NCBI GenBank assembly: GCA_032334235.1
Contig: JAVSGI010000005.1
Coordinates: 2,666,001 to 2,730,000 of the forward strand
Length of the DNA: 64,000 nt
Direction of reading: 5' to 3'
Source of the DNA: Paracoccaceae bacterium Fryx2
Lineage (GTDB): Bacteria > Pseudomonadota > Alphaproteobacteria > Rhodobacterales > Rhodobacteraceae
Shown here: piece after piece, positions 43,217 through 51,905 of the stretch
Layout: each line of letters opens with the position of its first letter
Position numbering within the stretch: the first letter of the stretch is position 1
Notes under the pieces: generated by a model
The model's database searches: none
What the model was told of the DNA's origin: nothing
What the model saw: only the letters and a program-made list of their open reading frames with translations
Program-made: the position numbers and the translations under genes

Positions 43217-44245
43217 GTGCAGGCGACTGACCTGAAGGCTCGGCTGATCACCCGGGCGCTGGAGGAAGGGTTTTCCGGCGTCGGGGTCTGTGCGCCGGAT
43301 GCGGTGCCGGAAGCTGCGGGGCGGTTGCGGGCGTTTCTGGCGGCGGGGCGGGAAGGGCAGATGGGCTGGATGGCCGAGCGCGAGGCCTGGCGCGGGTCGG
43401 CCGCGGCGCTGTGGCCCGAGGCGCGCTCGGTCGTGATGCTGGCCGAGGTCTATACGCCGGAGGGCGACCCGCTGGCGGTGTTGCAGGCGCGGGACCGGGC
43501 GGCGGTGAGCGTCTATGCCCAGGGGAGGGATTATCACGATCTGGTCAAGCGGCGGCTGAAGCGGCTGGGGCGGTGGCTGGTGGACGCGTCGGGGGCCGGG
43601 ATCAAGGTGTTCGTCGACACCGCGCCGGTGATGGAAAAGCCGCTGGCGCAGGCCGCAGGGTTGGGCTGGCAGGGCAAGCATACGAACCTTTTGAGCCGGG
43701 AGCTGGGAAGCTGGTTCTTTCTGGGTGCGATCTTCACCACGGCCGCGCTGCCGCCCGATGCGCCGGAGGTTTCGCATTGCGGCAGTTGCACCGCCTGCCT
43801 CGACATCTGCCCGACCGCGGCGTTTCCGGCGCCCTGGCAGCTGGATGCGCGGCGCTGCATTTCCTATCTGACGATCGAGCACCGCGGGCCGGTGGACGAG
43901 GATCTGCGTGGCCTGATGGGCAACCGGATCTATGGCTGCGACGATTGCCTGGCGGTGTGCCCGTGGAACAAGTTCGCGGTCGCTGCGCGCGAGATCGGCT
44001 ATCAGCCGCGCGTCGGGGCGCCGCTGCTGGCGGAGCTTGCGGCGCTGGACGATGCCGCGTTCCGGGCGCGGTTTTCGGGCAGCCCGATCAAGCGGATCGG
44101 GCGCGACCGCTTCGTGCGCAACGTGCTTTATGCCATAGGCAACTCGGGGGATGCCGGATTGCGCGGGGCGGCGGCCGCGCTGGTGGAGGACGGCGACGCG
44201 GCGGTGGCGGATGCGGCGCGCTGGGCCCTGCGGCGGCTGGCCTGA
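43217..44245 (+). CDS. queG: Epoxyqueuosine reductase QueG
   Basis: QueG catalyses the last step of queuosine synthesis in tRNA with cobalamin and two 4Fe-4S clusters. The 342-residue protein has the ferredoxin-like clusters [13 protein letters not shown] near 187-199 and [12 protein letters not shown] near 240-251, and the cobalamin-region sequence [21 protein letters not shown]. It starts GTG at 43217, seven bases after the repeat tail, with GGTGGAGG as ribosome site. No queuosine neighbours are seen here. Confidence 0.92.
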   Translation: MQATDLKARLITRALEEGFSGVGVCAPDAVPEAAGRLRAFLAAGREGQMGWMAEREAWRGSAAALWPEARSVVMLAEVYTPEGDPLAVLQARDRAAVSVYAQGRDYHDLVKRRLKRLGRWLVDASGAGIKVFVDTAPVMEKPLAQAAGLGWQGKHTNLLSRELGSWFFLGAIFTTAALPPDAPEVSHCGSCTACLDICPTAAFPAPWQLDARRCISYLTIEHRGPVDEDLRGLMGNRIYGCDDCLAVCPWNKFAVAAREIGYQPRVGAPLLAELAALDDAAFRARFSGSPIKRIGRDRFVRNVLYAIGNSGDAGLRGAAAALVEDGDAAVADAARWALRRLA

Positions 44246-44299
44246 ATTCTGCCGGAAATCCGGGTATGATCGCGTCGTCTTTGCGAGAAAGGTTGGATC

Positions 44300-44794
44300 G
44301 TGGATGGTGAGACGGTGGCGGGGCAGCCGTGGCTGCTGATCGGGGCGCTGGCGGGGTTTCTGGTGGTGGCGAACCTGCTATGTGCGCTGGCCTTCTGGCT
44401 GGACAAGCGGCGGGCGGTGGCGGGGGAGTGGCGGATACCTGAGGCGACCCTGCTGGGGATGGCGCTGGCGGGCGGCTGGGTCGGGGCGAAATGGGCGCAA
44501 CACCGGTTTCGCCACAAGACGCGGAAACAGCCCTTTCGGACGCAGTTGAACACCATTGGCGCGGTGCATCTGGTAGCGGCGGCTCTGCTGTTCGCGCCTA
44601 TGGGGGATCTGGGTCTGCCGGAAGTTGCACGGGTGCAGAAAAGGCTGTCGGGGCTGGTTTGGTCGGCGCAAGATGCGCTGGCCGACATGGCGCAAGGTCT
44701 GACCGTCGCGGCCCCGCAGACTGCCGCAAAGGCGGAACTGCCGCGCCGGTTCGGGCCGGGCAGCGACGGCTGGGCGGCGGCAGACCGCCGGTGA
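44300..44794 (+). CDS. DUF1294 membrane protein
   Basis: 164 residues from a GTG start. Residues about 12-95 match DUF1294: a first membrane segment (LLIGALAGFLVVANLLCALAF), then FWLDKRRAVAGEWRIPEATLLGMALAGGWVGAKWAQHRFRHKTRK. A third hydrophobic stretch (NTIGAVHLVAAALLF) follows. The last 60 residues are not part of the domain. Family function unknown. Confidence 0.8.
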   Translation: MDGETVAGQPWLLIGALAGFLVVANLLCALAFWLDKRRAVAGEWRIPEATLLGMALAGGWVGAKWAQHRFRHKTRKQPFRTQLNTIGAVHLVAAALLFAPMGDLGLPEVARVQKRLSGLVWSAQDALADMAQGLTVAAPQTAAKAELPRRFGPGSDGWAAADRR

Positions 44795-44806
44795 GGCGGC
44801 AAATCC

Positions 44807-44834
44807 TTGGGTTCCGGCGGATCGGTGCTATATT
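44807..44834 (+). promoter_or_regulatory. Promoter of the 56-residue repeat gene
   Basis: TTGGGT and TATATT are 16 bases apart, about 30 bases upstream of the ATG at 44865. It gives the small gene its own promoter in addition to any read-through from DUF1294. Confidence 0.5.
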
Positions 44835-44864
44835 GACCGTCCGACTCACGCTGGAGGATCAGAG

Positions 44865-45035
44865 ATGACCAAGCATATTGCCGACCATCGCACGCCGTCG
44901 AAAAACGGGCGTCTGGTGCATTTCCTGCGGATCGCGCGCGGCGCGCGCGGGCTTTGGCACCGGGCCGAGGCGATGCCTGCGGGCAACCGGCGAGTGGTGG
45001 AGTATCTGCGCATCGCGCGGGGACGTGAAGCCTGA
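44865..45035 (+). CDS. 56-residue basic protein with an internal duplication
   Basis: A short frame with an excellent ribosome site (GGAGG, seven bases before ATG) and its own promoter. The protein has two similar segments: RLVHFLRIARGARG (about 17-30) and RVVEYLRIARGREA (about 43-56), both with R-[LV]-V-x-[FY]-L-R-I-A-R-G. It is rich in Arg and Lys, which suggests nucleic-acid or membrane binding, but no family is recognised. It ends six bases before the 19-base palindrome that separates it from the convergent ilvE. Confidence 0.6.
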   Translation: MTKHIADHRTPSKNGRLVHFLRIARGARGLWHRAEAMPAGNRRVVEYLRIARGREA

Positions 45036-45041
45036 GGGCAC

Positions 45042-45060
45042 GATTTTTCTACGAAAAATC
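45042..45060. terminator. Short palindrome copy A, bidirectional terminator
   Basis: GATTTTTCTACGAAAAATC, an 8-bp perfect stem with a TAC loop, sits between the convergent 56-residue gene and ilvE. Near-identical palindromes occur at 58016-58034 and 61402-61420. Confidence 0.65.
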
Positions 45061-45110
45061 AGATGGATGACGGAGCTCGGGCAGGCCGATCAGGCCCGCC
45101 CGGTTTCGTT

Positions 45111-45977
45111 TCAGGACCGCACCAGCTTTTCGTAGTCGGTCGCGATCTCGTGCGTCAGGGCCCCCACCTCGAAGTTGTAGGGGCCGATCTCGCCGACCGG
45201 GGTGACCTCGGCGGCGGTGCCGGTGAGGAAGCATTGTTCGTAGCCTTCCAGATCGGCGGCCTCGATGCGGCGTTCGATCACGGTGATGCCCTTGGCGCGC
45301 AACATGCCGATGACGGTCTGGCGGGTGATGCCGTTCAGGATCGCGTCGGGAACCGGGGTGTGAACCTCGCCGTCCTTGACGAAGAAGATGTTGGCGCCGG
45401 TCGCCTCGGCAACAAAGCCGCGATAGTCGAACATCATCGCATCGGAGCAGCCCTTCGCCTCGGCCGCGTGTTTCGACATGGTGCAGATCATGTAGAGACC
45501 GGCGGCCTTGGCGGCGTGCGGTATGGTGTCGGGCGACGGGCGCTTCCATTTCGAGATGTCGAGCTTGGCGCCCTTGAACTTGGCGTCGCCGTAATAGGCG
45601 CCCCAGGTCCAGACCGCGATGGCCATGCGGATCGGGTTGCGCTTGGCGGCTACCCCCATGTCCTCGCCCGAACCGCGCCAGGCGACGGGCCGCACATAGG
45701 CATCGGTCAGGCCGTTGGCCTTGAGGGTCGCCTCCTTGGCGGCCTCGATCTCGGCGACCGACCAGGGCAGCTCCATGTCGAGCAGTTCGGCCGATTTGCG
45801 CAGCCGTTCGGAATGCTCGACCGACTTGAAGATCTTGCCGTTGTAGCAGCGCTCGCCCTCGAAGACGCTTGACGCGTAGTGCATCGCATGGGTCAGGATG
45901 TGGACGTTGGCGGCGCGCCAGTCCACCAGTTTGCCATCCATCCAGATAAAGCCGTCGCGGTCGTCGTAGCCTGCCAT
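45111..45977 (-). CDS. ilvE: Branched-chain amino acid aminotransferase
   Basis: IlvE catalyses the last step of Leu, Ile and Val synthesis with PLP. The 288-residue class IV aminotransferase carries the PLP lysine in IPHAAKAAGLY near residue 158, and the signature SDAMMFDYRGFVAEATGANIFFVKDG. The Arg in YVRPVAWRGSGEDMG fits the family. Some class IV enzymes act on D-amino acids or aminodeoxychorismate, but length and motifs favour IlvE. Divergent from the MarR-type gene across 151 bases. Confidence 0.93.
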   Translation of the reverse strand: MAGYDDRDGFIWMDGKLVDWRAANVHILTHAMHYASSVFEGERCYNGKIFKSVEHSERLRKSAELLDMELPWSVAEIEAAKEATLKANGLTDAYVRPVAWRGSGEDMGVAAKRNPIRMAIAVWTWGAYYGDAKFKGAKLDISKWKRPSPDTIPHAAKAAGLYMICTMSKHAAEAKGCSDAMMFDYRGFVAEATGANIFFVKDGEVHTPVPDAILNGITRQTVIGMLRAKGITVIERRIEAADLEGYEQCFLTGTAAEVTPVGEIGPYNFEVGALTHEIATDYEKLVRS

Positions 45978-46009
45978 TTTCCGGTCCTCCGTCGGGTCAC
46001 TTTGCGAAT

Positions 46010-46116
46010 GTTGCGCAGGTTTGGTCCGAAGTGGACATAAAGTTGCGCGAAATCGGGGTTTGGCTAACAGTTGAGTCTTGGAAAGTCAACAAGGCTGACA
46101 TAAAATCGGCGCAACG
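46010..46116. promoter_or_regulatory. Three GTTGCGC boxes in the ilvE/petP divergent region
   Basis: GTTGCGC occurs at 46010-46016 and 46043-46049, and its complement GCGCAAC at 46110-46116, where it overlaps the predicted petP transcription start. They are candidate operator half-sites, by repetition only. Confidence 0.3.
46079..46107 (+). promoter_or_regulatory. Candidate promoter of the MarR-type gene
   Basis: TTGGAA and TAAAAT are 17 bases apart, 22 bases before the ATG at 46129. The inverted repeat GTTGA (46071-46075)/TCAAC (46087-46091) overlaps the -35 box. Confidence 0.5.
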
Positions 46117-46128
46117 AGGGAGGCGGCG

Positions 46129-46638
46129 ATGGCAGAAGGCGGGGCCGGACCGGGCGGGGGCGAAAGCCTGCTGTTCCTGACCGACGAACAGGTGCGCAAG
46201 GGGATCGAGGCGATGTTCTTTGCCTATCGCGGCTTTACCGCCGACCCGGACCGGATTCTGGGCGGGATGGATTACGGCCGGGCGCATCACCGGGCGATCC
46301 ACTTCATCCACCGCAGCCCGGGCACCACGGTGAACAACCTGCTGTCGATTCTGGGCGTGACCAAGCAGAGCCTGAACCGGGTGCTGCGGACGCTGATCGA
46401 GGACGGGCTGGTGGAAAGCCGGGTCGGGCGGCAAGACAAGCGCGAGCGGCATCTGCTGCTGACGGAAAAGGGCGCTGCGCTGGAACGGGCGCTGTCGGAT
46501 GCACAGCGGGCGCGGATGAGGGCGGCCTATCGTGCGGCGGGGCCCGCGGCGGTGCAGGGCTTTCGCCAGGTGCTGGAGGCGATGATGGACCCCGATCTGC
46601 GCCGCCAATACCAGACGCTGAAGGAGAGCGGGGCATGA
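46129..46638 (+). CDS. petP: MarR-family transcription regulator (PetP-like)
   Basis: 169 residues with a winged helix in the middle (NNLLSILGVTKQSLNRVLRTLIEDGLVESRVGRQDKRERHLLLTEKG, about 66-113). Paired through an ATGA overlap with an OmpR-type response regulator, it resembles PetP-PetR of Rhodobacter capsulatus, which were reported to be needed for cytochrome bc1 synthesis. There petPR adjoin petABC; here petABC lies about 15 kb away. The name rests on that pairing and is an inference. The ligand is unknown. Confidence 0.72.
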   Translation: MAEGGAGPGGGESLLFLTDEQVRKGIEAMFFAYRGFTADPDRILGGMDYGRAHHRAIHFIHRSPGTTVNNLLSILGVTKQSLNRVLRTLIEDGLVESRVGRQDKRERHLLLTEKGAALERALSDAQRARMRAAYRAAGPAAVQGFRQVLEAMMDPDLRRQYQTLKESGA

Positions 46639-47345
46639 CCGAGCCGCAGGCGCACCTTCTGGTGGTGGATGATGACGAACGCATCCGGGGGCTGTTGCAG
46701 AAGTTCCTGATGCGCAACGGCTTTCTGGTGACGATCGCGCGAGATGCGGCGCAGGCACGGCGGCTGCTGTCCGGGCTGGAGTTCGACCTGATCGTGCTGG
46801 ACGTGATGATGCCGGGCGAGGACGGCATCTCGCTGACCCAGGCGCTGAGGGCGCGGATCACCACGCCGATCCTGCTGCTGACCGCGCGGGGCGAGGCCAG
46901 CAACCGGATCGAAGGCTTCGAGGCCGGGGCGGACGACTATCTGGTGAAGCCGTTCGAGCCGAAGGAACTGCTGCTGCGGATCAACGCGATTCTGCGCCGG
47001 GTGCCGCAGGTGCGCGCCGATGCCGGGCCGAAGGTGCTGCATCTTGGGGCGGTGCGCTATGATCTGGACCGGGGCGAGCTGTGGCGCGGGGCGGAACCGG
47101 TGCGGCTGACCGCGACCGAGGCGCAACTGATGCGGATCTTTGCCGCGCAGCCCGGCGAGCCGGTCAGCCGCGAGCGGCTGGTGGGTGATCTGGGGCGCGA
47201 CGAGGGGCTGGGCCCGGACCGGGCGCAGGAGCGGGCGGTGGATGTGCAGATCACCCGGTTGCGCCGCAAGATCGAGGCCGACCCGCGCCAGCCGCGCTAT
47301 CTGCAGACGGTGCGGGGGTCGGGCTACATGCTGGCGCCCGACTGA
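46635..47345 (+). CDS. petR: OmpR-family response regulator (PetR-like), no partner kinase nearby
   Basis: 236 residues: a receiver domain with the acidic pocket DDD (12-14), phosphorylation site D56 (FDLIVLDVMMPG), Thr83 (LLTARG) and K105 (YLVKPFEP), then an OmpR winged helix (about 130-235, LTATEAQLMRIFA and the VDVQITRLRRKIE recognition region). All phosphotransfer residues are intact. No histidine kinase gene is present within the window, so the phosphate source is not evident. Its ATG overlaps the upstream MarR gene stop. Confidence 0.82.
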   Translation: MTEPQAHLLVVDDDERIRGLLQKFLMRNGFLVTIARDAAQARRLLSGLEFDLIVLDVMMPGEDGISLTQALRARITTPILLLTARGEASNRIEGFEAGADDYLVKPFEPKELLLRINAILRRVPQVRADAGPKVLHLGAVRYDLDRGELWRGAEPVRLTATEAQLMRIFAAQPGEPVSRERLVGDLGRDEGLGPDRAQERAVDVQITRLRRKIEADPRQPRYLQTVRGSGYMLAPD

Positions 47346-47412
47346 ACAGCGCGGGCGTTGCGGTCGGGCGGGCGGCGGGCTAGCGTGGCGGCGTGACCGA
47401 ATGGAGGACCAC

Positions 47413-47922
47413 ATGCTTTCCCGAAACCCGTTGATTGCCCACAGACTTGGCGCCGCCCTGCTGCTGTCCGCCCTTGCCACGCCCGTGCTTGCACAGGGGC
47501 TGGTGGCCTGGGATACCACCGCCGGCTGGGATGTGCTGATCGACCCGTCGCTGGGCAACGGCTGCCTGATCCAGTCTGAATTCACCGACGGGTCGGTGGT
47601 GCGGATCGGGTTCGATCTGACGGAAGGCATGGGCTACGTGACCGCCTTCAACGAGGCGTGGGGCGCGATCGAGGAGGGCAAGACCTACCCCGTGTCGTTC
47701 ACGCTCGATTCCGAGGAATACGAGGCCGAGGCGAAGGGCATCTATCTGGAAGGCGTGCCGGGGGCGGACATCTACTTCGACAACGAGGAGTTCCTGTTCG
47801 ACATCGCGGCGCGGCAGACCATGGTCTTGTCGCATGACGGGGCAGAGGTGATGTCGATCGACCTGACCGGCTCTGCCGCCGCGTTGACCGACGCGATTGC
47901 CTGTCAGGAAGCGCAGGGGTGA
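47413..47922 (+). CDS. Small secreted protein, unknown function
   Basis: 169 residues with a signal peptide ending in LATPVLAQ (about 1-27). The mature part is acidic with two cysteines (NGCLIQ, IACQEA), probably one disulfide. An ATG at 47401 is in frame, but GGAGG lies within it and is spaced well for the ATG at 47413, so the shorter start is chosen. It overlaps the next gene (GTGA), heading a tightly packed run. I see no recognised domain. Confidence 0.75.
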   Translation: MLSRNPLIAHRLGAALLLSALATPVLAQGLVAWDTTAGWDVLIDPSLGNGCLIQSEFTDGSVVRIGFDLTEGMGYVTAFNEAWGAIEEGKTYPVSFTLDSEEYEAEAKGIYLEGVPGADIYFDNEEFLFDIAARQTMVLSHDGAEVMSIDLTGSAAALTDAIACQEAQG

Positions 47923-48845
47923 CCACCGCGCTTTTCAGCCACGTCGGCTTTGACGGCCATGTGACGCCGCCGGGCCACCCCGAACGGGTGGCCCGGCTGG
48001 CGGCGGTGGCAGAGGGGCTGGCGGGGCTGGACCTGCTGCGGCTGGAGGCGCCGGTTGGGGCCGAGGCCGACGTGCTGCGCTGCCACCCGGCGCGCTACCT
48101 GAACAACGTCCGCACCGCCTTGCCGCAGGAGGGCTGGGCGCAACTGGATGGCGACACCTACATGGCGCCGGGGTCGCTGGAGGCGGCGCTGCGCGGGGTG
48201 GGCGGCGCGTGTGCGGCGGTCGATCTGGTGCTGGGCGGCGGGGCGGCAAATGCCTTCGTCGTCTGCCGCCCGCCGGGGCACCACGCTGAACGCGAAACCG
48301 CGATGGGGTTCTGCCTGTTCGGCAACGTGGCGATTGCTGCCAAGCGGGCGCTGGACGTGCATGGCCTGGAGCGGGTGGCCGTCGTCGATTTCGACGTGCA
48401 TCACGGCAACGGAACGCAGGATCTGCTGTGGGACGAGGCGCGGGTGCTGTTCTTCTCCAGCCACCAGATGCCCTTGTATCCCGGCACCGGGTATCCGTCG
48501 GAACGCGGTGCGCACGGGCAGGTGGTCAACCTGCCGCTGCGGGGCGGCAGCGGGGGTGCGGAAATGCGGGCGATTTACGAGGCGGAGGTGTTCCCGCGGC
48601 TGGACGCATTCGCGCCGGAACTTATCTTGATCTCGGCGGGGTTCGATGCCCATGCCGACGACCCGCTGGCGGGGCTGATGTGGGCTGCGGCCGATTTCGG
48701 CTGGCTGACGGGGCGGCTGTGCGACGTGGCTGCGGCGCATTGTGGCGGGCGGGTGGTCTCGACACTTGAAGGCGGATATGATCTAGCTGCGCTGGCCGCG
48801 AGTGTGGCGGCGCATGTCGGCGTGTTGAAGGAGCGGGGCGCATGA
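47919..48845 (+). CDS. Histone deacetylase-superfamily (acetoin utilisation/polyamine) amidohydrolase
   Basis: 308 residues with a GTG start overlapping the preceding stop. The zinc enzyme signature is complete: PPGHHAE near 124-130, DFDVHHGNGTQ near 161-171 and SAGFDAHADDP near 250-260, giving the His-Asp pairs and the metal ligands. Class II HDAC-like bacterial enzymes deacetylate proteins, polyamines or other acetyl amides; which one cannot be told. It is followed by xseB with a 4-base overlap. Confidence 0.88.
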   Translation: MTTALFSHVGFDGHVTPPGHPERVARLAAVAEGLAGLDLLRLEAPVGAEADVLRCHPARYLNNVRTALPQEGWAQLDGDTYMAPGSLEAALRGVGGACAAVDLVLGGGAANAFVVCRPPGHHAERETAMGFCLFGNVAIAAKRALDVHGLERVAVVDFDVHHGNGTQDLLWDEARVLFFSSHQMPLYPGTGYPSERGAHGQVVNLPLRGGSGGAEMRAIYEAEVFPRLDAFAPELILISAGFDAHADDPLAGLMWAAADFGWLTGRLCDVAAAHCGGRVVSTLEGGYDLAALAASVAAHVGVLKERGA

Positions 48846-49084
48846 GCAGTGAAAAGCCGGTTGCCGGAATGAGCTTTGAAGAGGCGATGGCGGCGCTGGA
48901 ACTGGTGGTATCGCAACTGGAACGCGGCGAGGTGCCGCTGGACCAGTCTATCGCGCTTTATGAACGCGGGGCGGCGCTGAAGGCGCATTGCGCGGCCATG
49001 CTCAAGGTGGCCGAAGACAAGGTCGAAATGATCCGTGCCCGCGAAGGGCAGGCCATCGGCACCGCACCGGCGGAGGGGCTGTGA
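48842..49084 (+). CDS. xseB: Exodeoxyribonuclease VII small subunit
   Basis: XseB joins XseA to form the single-strand-specific exonuclease VII. The 80-residue protein has the family core SFEEAMAALELVVSQLERGEVPLDQSIALYERG and a helical tail. It starts inside the stop of the deacetylase gene (ATGA) and its own stop overlaps ispA (GTGA). The xseB-ispA-dxs order is very common in proteobacteria. Confidence 0.95.
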   Translation: MSSEKPVAGMSFEEAMAALELVVSQLERGEVPLDQSIALYERGAALKAHCAAMLKVAEDKVEMIRAREGQAIGTAPAEGL

Positions 49085-49950
49085 GTTTTCAGGCGGTCTT
49101 GAAGGCGGATTCGGCGCGGGTTCACGAACGGTTGAACGAGACGCTGGCGCGGTTCGGCACCGAGCCGGTGATTGCGGCGATGCGCTATGCGTTGCAGGGC
49201 GGCAAGGGGCTGCGCGGCTTTCTGGTGCTGGAATCGGCGCGGCTGCACAAGCTGGACTCGGGGCGGGCGATCAGTGCTGCGGCGGCGGTCGAGGCGCTGC
49301 ACGCCTATTCGCTGGTGCATGACGACCTGCCCTGCATGGACGACGACGACCTGCGGCGCGGCCTGCCGACCGTGCATGTGAAATGGGACGAGGCGACGGC
49401 GGTGCTGGCGGGAGACGCGCTGCAGACGCTGGCCTTCGAACTGCTGTGCGACCACGACATCGGCTCGGCCGAGGTGCGGGTGTCGCTGGTCGCATCGCTT
49501 GCGAAAGCCTCGGGCGCCGAGGGCATGGTTCTGGGGCAGGCGCTGGACATTGCTGCCGAGACCGCAACGGCGCCGCTGACGCTGGCCGAGATTACCGCGT
49601 TGCAGGCGGGCAAGACCGGCGCGCTGATCGGTTGGTCTGCGCAGGCGGGGGCGCTGATCGCGCAGGCCGACCCCGAACCGCTTCGCCGCTATGCGCAGGC
49701 GTTGGGGCTGGCGTTCCAGATCGCCGACGACCTGCTGGACGCGACCGGGGACGCGGGCAAGACCGGCAAGCGGGTCGGCAAGGATGCCGATGCGGGCAAG
49801 GCCACCTTCGTTTCGTTGCTGGGGCTGGAGGGTGCGCGCGCCCGCGCCCGTGATCTGGTCGCCGAGGCCGAAGCCGCCCTGCTGCCCTATGGCGCAGGGG
49901 CCGGCACCTTGATTGACGCGGCGCGCTTCGTTATCGCGAGGGACAACTGA
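49081..49950 (+). CDS. ispA: Farnesyl diphosphate synthase (geranyltranstransferase)
   Basis: IspA condenses IPP with DMAPP and GPP to farnesyl diphosphate. The 289-residue protein has the first aspartate motif [10 protein letters not shown] near 82-91 and the second DDLLD near 221-225, with the GGKxLR IPP-binding loop present as GGKGLRG. The third residue of the usual GGKRLRP loop is Gly rather than Arg, but the Lys and second Arg that contact IPP are kept. GTG start overlaps the xseB stop; dxs follows after 32 bases. Confidence 0.94.
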   Translation: MSFQAVLKADSARVHERLNETLARFGTEPVIAAMRYALQGGKGLRGFLVLESARLHKLDSGRAISAAAAVEALHAYSLVHDDLPCMDDDDLRRGLPTVHVKWDEATAVLAGDALQTLAFELLCDHDIGSAEVRVSLVASLAKASGAEGMVLGQALDIAAETATAPLTLAEITALQAGKTGALIGWSAQAGALIAQADPEPLRRYAQALGLAFQIADDLLDATGDAGKTGKRVGKDADAGKATFVSLLGLEGARARARDLVAEAEAALLPYGAGAGTLIDAARFVIARDN

Positions 49951-49982
49951 CCCCGCCGCCGACACCCCGAGGAGGGGACGCC

Positions 49983-51896
49983 ATGACCAACCGACCCAAG
50001 ACCCCGACGCTCGACCGCGTAACCCTGCCCTGCGACCTCAAGGGGCTGACCGACCGCGAGTTGCGGGTGCTGGCCGATGAATTGCGCGCCGAGACGATTT
50101 CGGCCGTTTCGGTCACCGGCGGGCATCTGGGTGCCGGGCTGGGCGTGGTCGAATTGACCGTGGCGCTGCACGCGGCCTTCGATGCGCCGCGCGACAAGAT
50201 CATCTGGGATGTCGGTCACCAGTGCTATCCGCACAAGATCCTGACCGGGCGGCGCGACCGCATCCGCACGCTGCGCGCCAAGGACGGGCTGGCCGGTTTC
50301 ACCAAACGCTCGGAAAGCCCCTATGACCCGTTCGGGGCGGGGCATTCGTCAACCTCGATCAGCGCGGCGCTGGGCTTTGCGGCGGCGCGCGATCTTGGCG
50401 CCGATGGCGGCGACGCGGTTGCGGTGATCGGTGACGGTTCGATGTCGGCGGGCATGGCGTTCGAGGCGATGAACAACGCGGGCCACCTGAAGAAGCGCCT
50501 GTTCGTGATTCTGAACGACAACGAGATGAGCATCGCGCCGCCGGTCGGGGCGCTGTCCTCCTACCTCTCGCGGCTTTATGCCGGCGCGCCGTTCCAGGAT
50601 CTGCGGGCGGCGGCGAAGGGGGCCGTCAGCTTCCTGCCCGAACCGTTCCAGGAAGGCGCGCGGCGGGCGAAGGAGCTGCTGAAGGGCATGACCGTCGGCG
50701 GCACGCTGTTCGAGGAGCTGGGCTTTTCCTATGTCGGGCCGGTGGATGGGCACGATCTGGACCAGTTGCTGCCGCTGCTGCGCACGGTGAAGGCGCGGGC
50801 GACCGGGCCGATGCTGATCCACGTCATCACCAAGAAGGGCAAGGGCTATGCCCCGGCCGAATCCGCGCGCGACAAGGGTCATGCCACCTCGAAGTTCGAC
50901 GTGCTGACCGGGGTGCAGGCCAAGGCGGCATCGAACGCGCCAAGCTATACCAAGGTATTCGCGCAGGCGCTGATCGCCGAGGCGGCGCAGGACGAGAAGA
51001 TCGTGGCGGTGACGGCTGCGATGCCGGATGGCACGGGGCTGAACCTGTTCGCGGAACGGTTCCCGCGCCGCTGTTTCGATGTGGGCATTGCCGAACAACA
51101 TGCCGTGACCTTTTCGGCGGGCATGGCGGCGGGCGGGCTGAAGCCGTTCTGCGCGCTCTACTCGACCTTTCTGCAACGCGGTTATGACCAGATCGTGCAT
51201 GACGTGGCAATCCAGCGCCTGCCGGTGCGCTTTGCCATCGACCGGGCCGGGCTGGTGGGGGCGGATGGTGCGACCCATGCCGGGGCGTTCGACGTGGCAT
51301 TCCTGGCCAACCTGCCGGGATTCGTGGTGATGGCGGCGGCGGACGAGGCCGAGCTGGTCCACATGGTCGCCACCGCCGTGGCGCATGACGAAGGCCCGAT
51401 TGCCTTCCGCTTTCCGCGCGGCGAGGGTGTCGGGGTGGAAATGCCCGCCCGCGGCGTGCCGCTGGAAATCGGCAAGGGCCGGGTGATGCGCGAAGGCAGC
51501 CGGGTGGCGCTGCTGTCGTTCGGCACGCGGCTGTCGGAGGTGCTGGTGGCGGCCGAGGCGCTGGCGGCGCGCGGCATTGCCCCCACGGTGGCCGATGCCC
51601 GCTTTGCCAAGCCGCTTGACCGCGACCTGATCCTGCGGCTGGCGCGGGAGCATGAATGCCTGATCACCATCGAGGAAGGTTCGGTCGGCGGCTTCGGCAG
51701 CCATGTCGCGCAACTGCTGGCCGAGGAGGGCGTGTTCGACACAGGGCTGAAATACCGCTCGATGGTGCTGCCCGACATCTTCATCGACCAGGCCAGCCCC
51801 GAGGCGATGTATGCCGTGGCCGGGATGAACGCGCCGCAGATCGAGGCGAAGGTGCTTCAGACACTAGGCGTGGCGGTGGTGGGGATGCGGGCCTGA
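49983..51896 (+). CDS. dxs: 1-deoxy-D-xylulose-5-phosphate synthase
   Basis: DXS makes DXP from pyruvate and glyceraldehyde 3-phosphate, the entry step of the MEP isoprenoid pathway. The 637-residue transketolase-like enzyme has the HxGxH-like [13 protein letters not shown] region, the thiamine-diphosphate motif [18 protein letters not shown] near 150, and the C-terminal half with [17 protein letters not shown] near 419. The ATG follows GAGGAGGGGAC. Its stop codon forms the loop of a palindrome shared with the convergent exoD gene. Confidence 0.97.
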   Translation: MTNRPKTPTLDRVTLPCDLKGLTDRELRVLADELRAETISAVSVTGGHLGAGLGVVELTVALHAAFDAPRDKIIWDVGHQCYPHKILTGRRDRIRTLRAKDGLAGFTKRSESPYDPFGAGHSSTSISAALGFAAARDLGADGGDAVAVIGDGSMSAGMAFEAMNNAGHLKKRLFVILNDNEMSIAPPVGALSSYLSRLYAGAPFQDLRAAAKGAVSFLPEPFQEGARRAKELLKGMTVGGTLFEELGFSYVGPVDGHDLDQLLPLLRTVKARATGPMLIHVITKKGKGYAPAESARDKGHATSKFDVLTGVQAKAASNAPSYTKVFAQALIAEAAQDEKIVAVTAAMPDGTGLNLFAERFPRRCFDVGIAEQHAVTFSAGMAAGGLKPFCALYSTFLQRGYDQIVHDVAIQRLPVRFAIDRAGLVGADGATHAGAFDVAFLANLPGFVVMAAADEAELVHMVATAVAHDEGPIAFRFPRGEGVGVEMPARGVPLEIGKGRVMREGSRVALLSFGTRLSEVLVAAEALAARGIAPTVADARFAKPLDRDLILRLAREHECLITIEEGSVGGFGSHVAQLLAEEGVFDTGLKYRSMVLPDIFIDQASPEAMYAVAGMNAPQIEAKVLQTLGVAVVGMRA

Positions 51897-51905
51897 GGCC
51901 CGCAT
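51885..51905. terminator. Palindrome containing the dxs stop codon
   Basis: ATGCGGGCC (51885-51893) and GGCCCGCAT (51897-51905) are perfect arms whose loop is exactly the dxs TGA. The right arm fills the whole nine-base gap to the convergent exoD stop. It is probably a minimal bidirectional terminator; there is no T run. Confidence 0.6.

Noticed and set aside
46071-46091. GTTGA/TCAAC inverted repeat as a proven MarR operator
   Set aside because: Arms are only five bases and the motif is not tied to any known PetP site; noted only with the promoter.
49081-49950. IspA loop GGKGLRG as a broken active site
   Set aside because: The Lys and the second Arg that contact IPP are kept and both aspartate motifs are intact, so function is likely normal.
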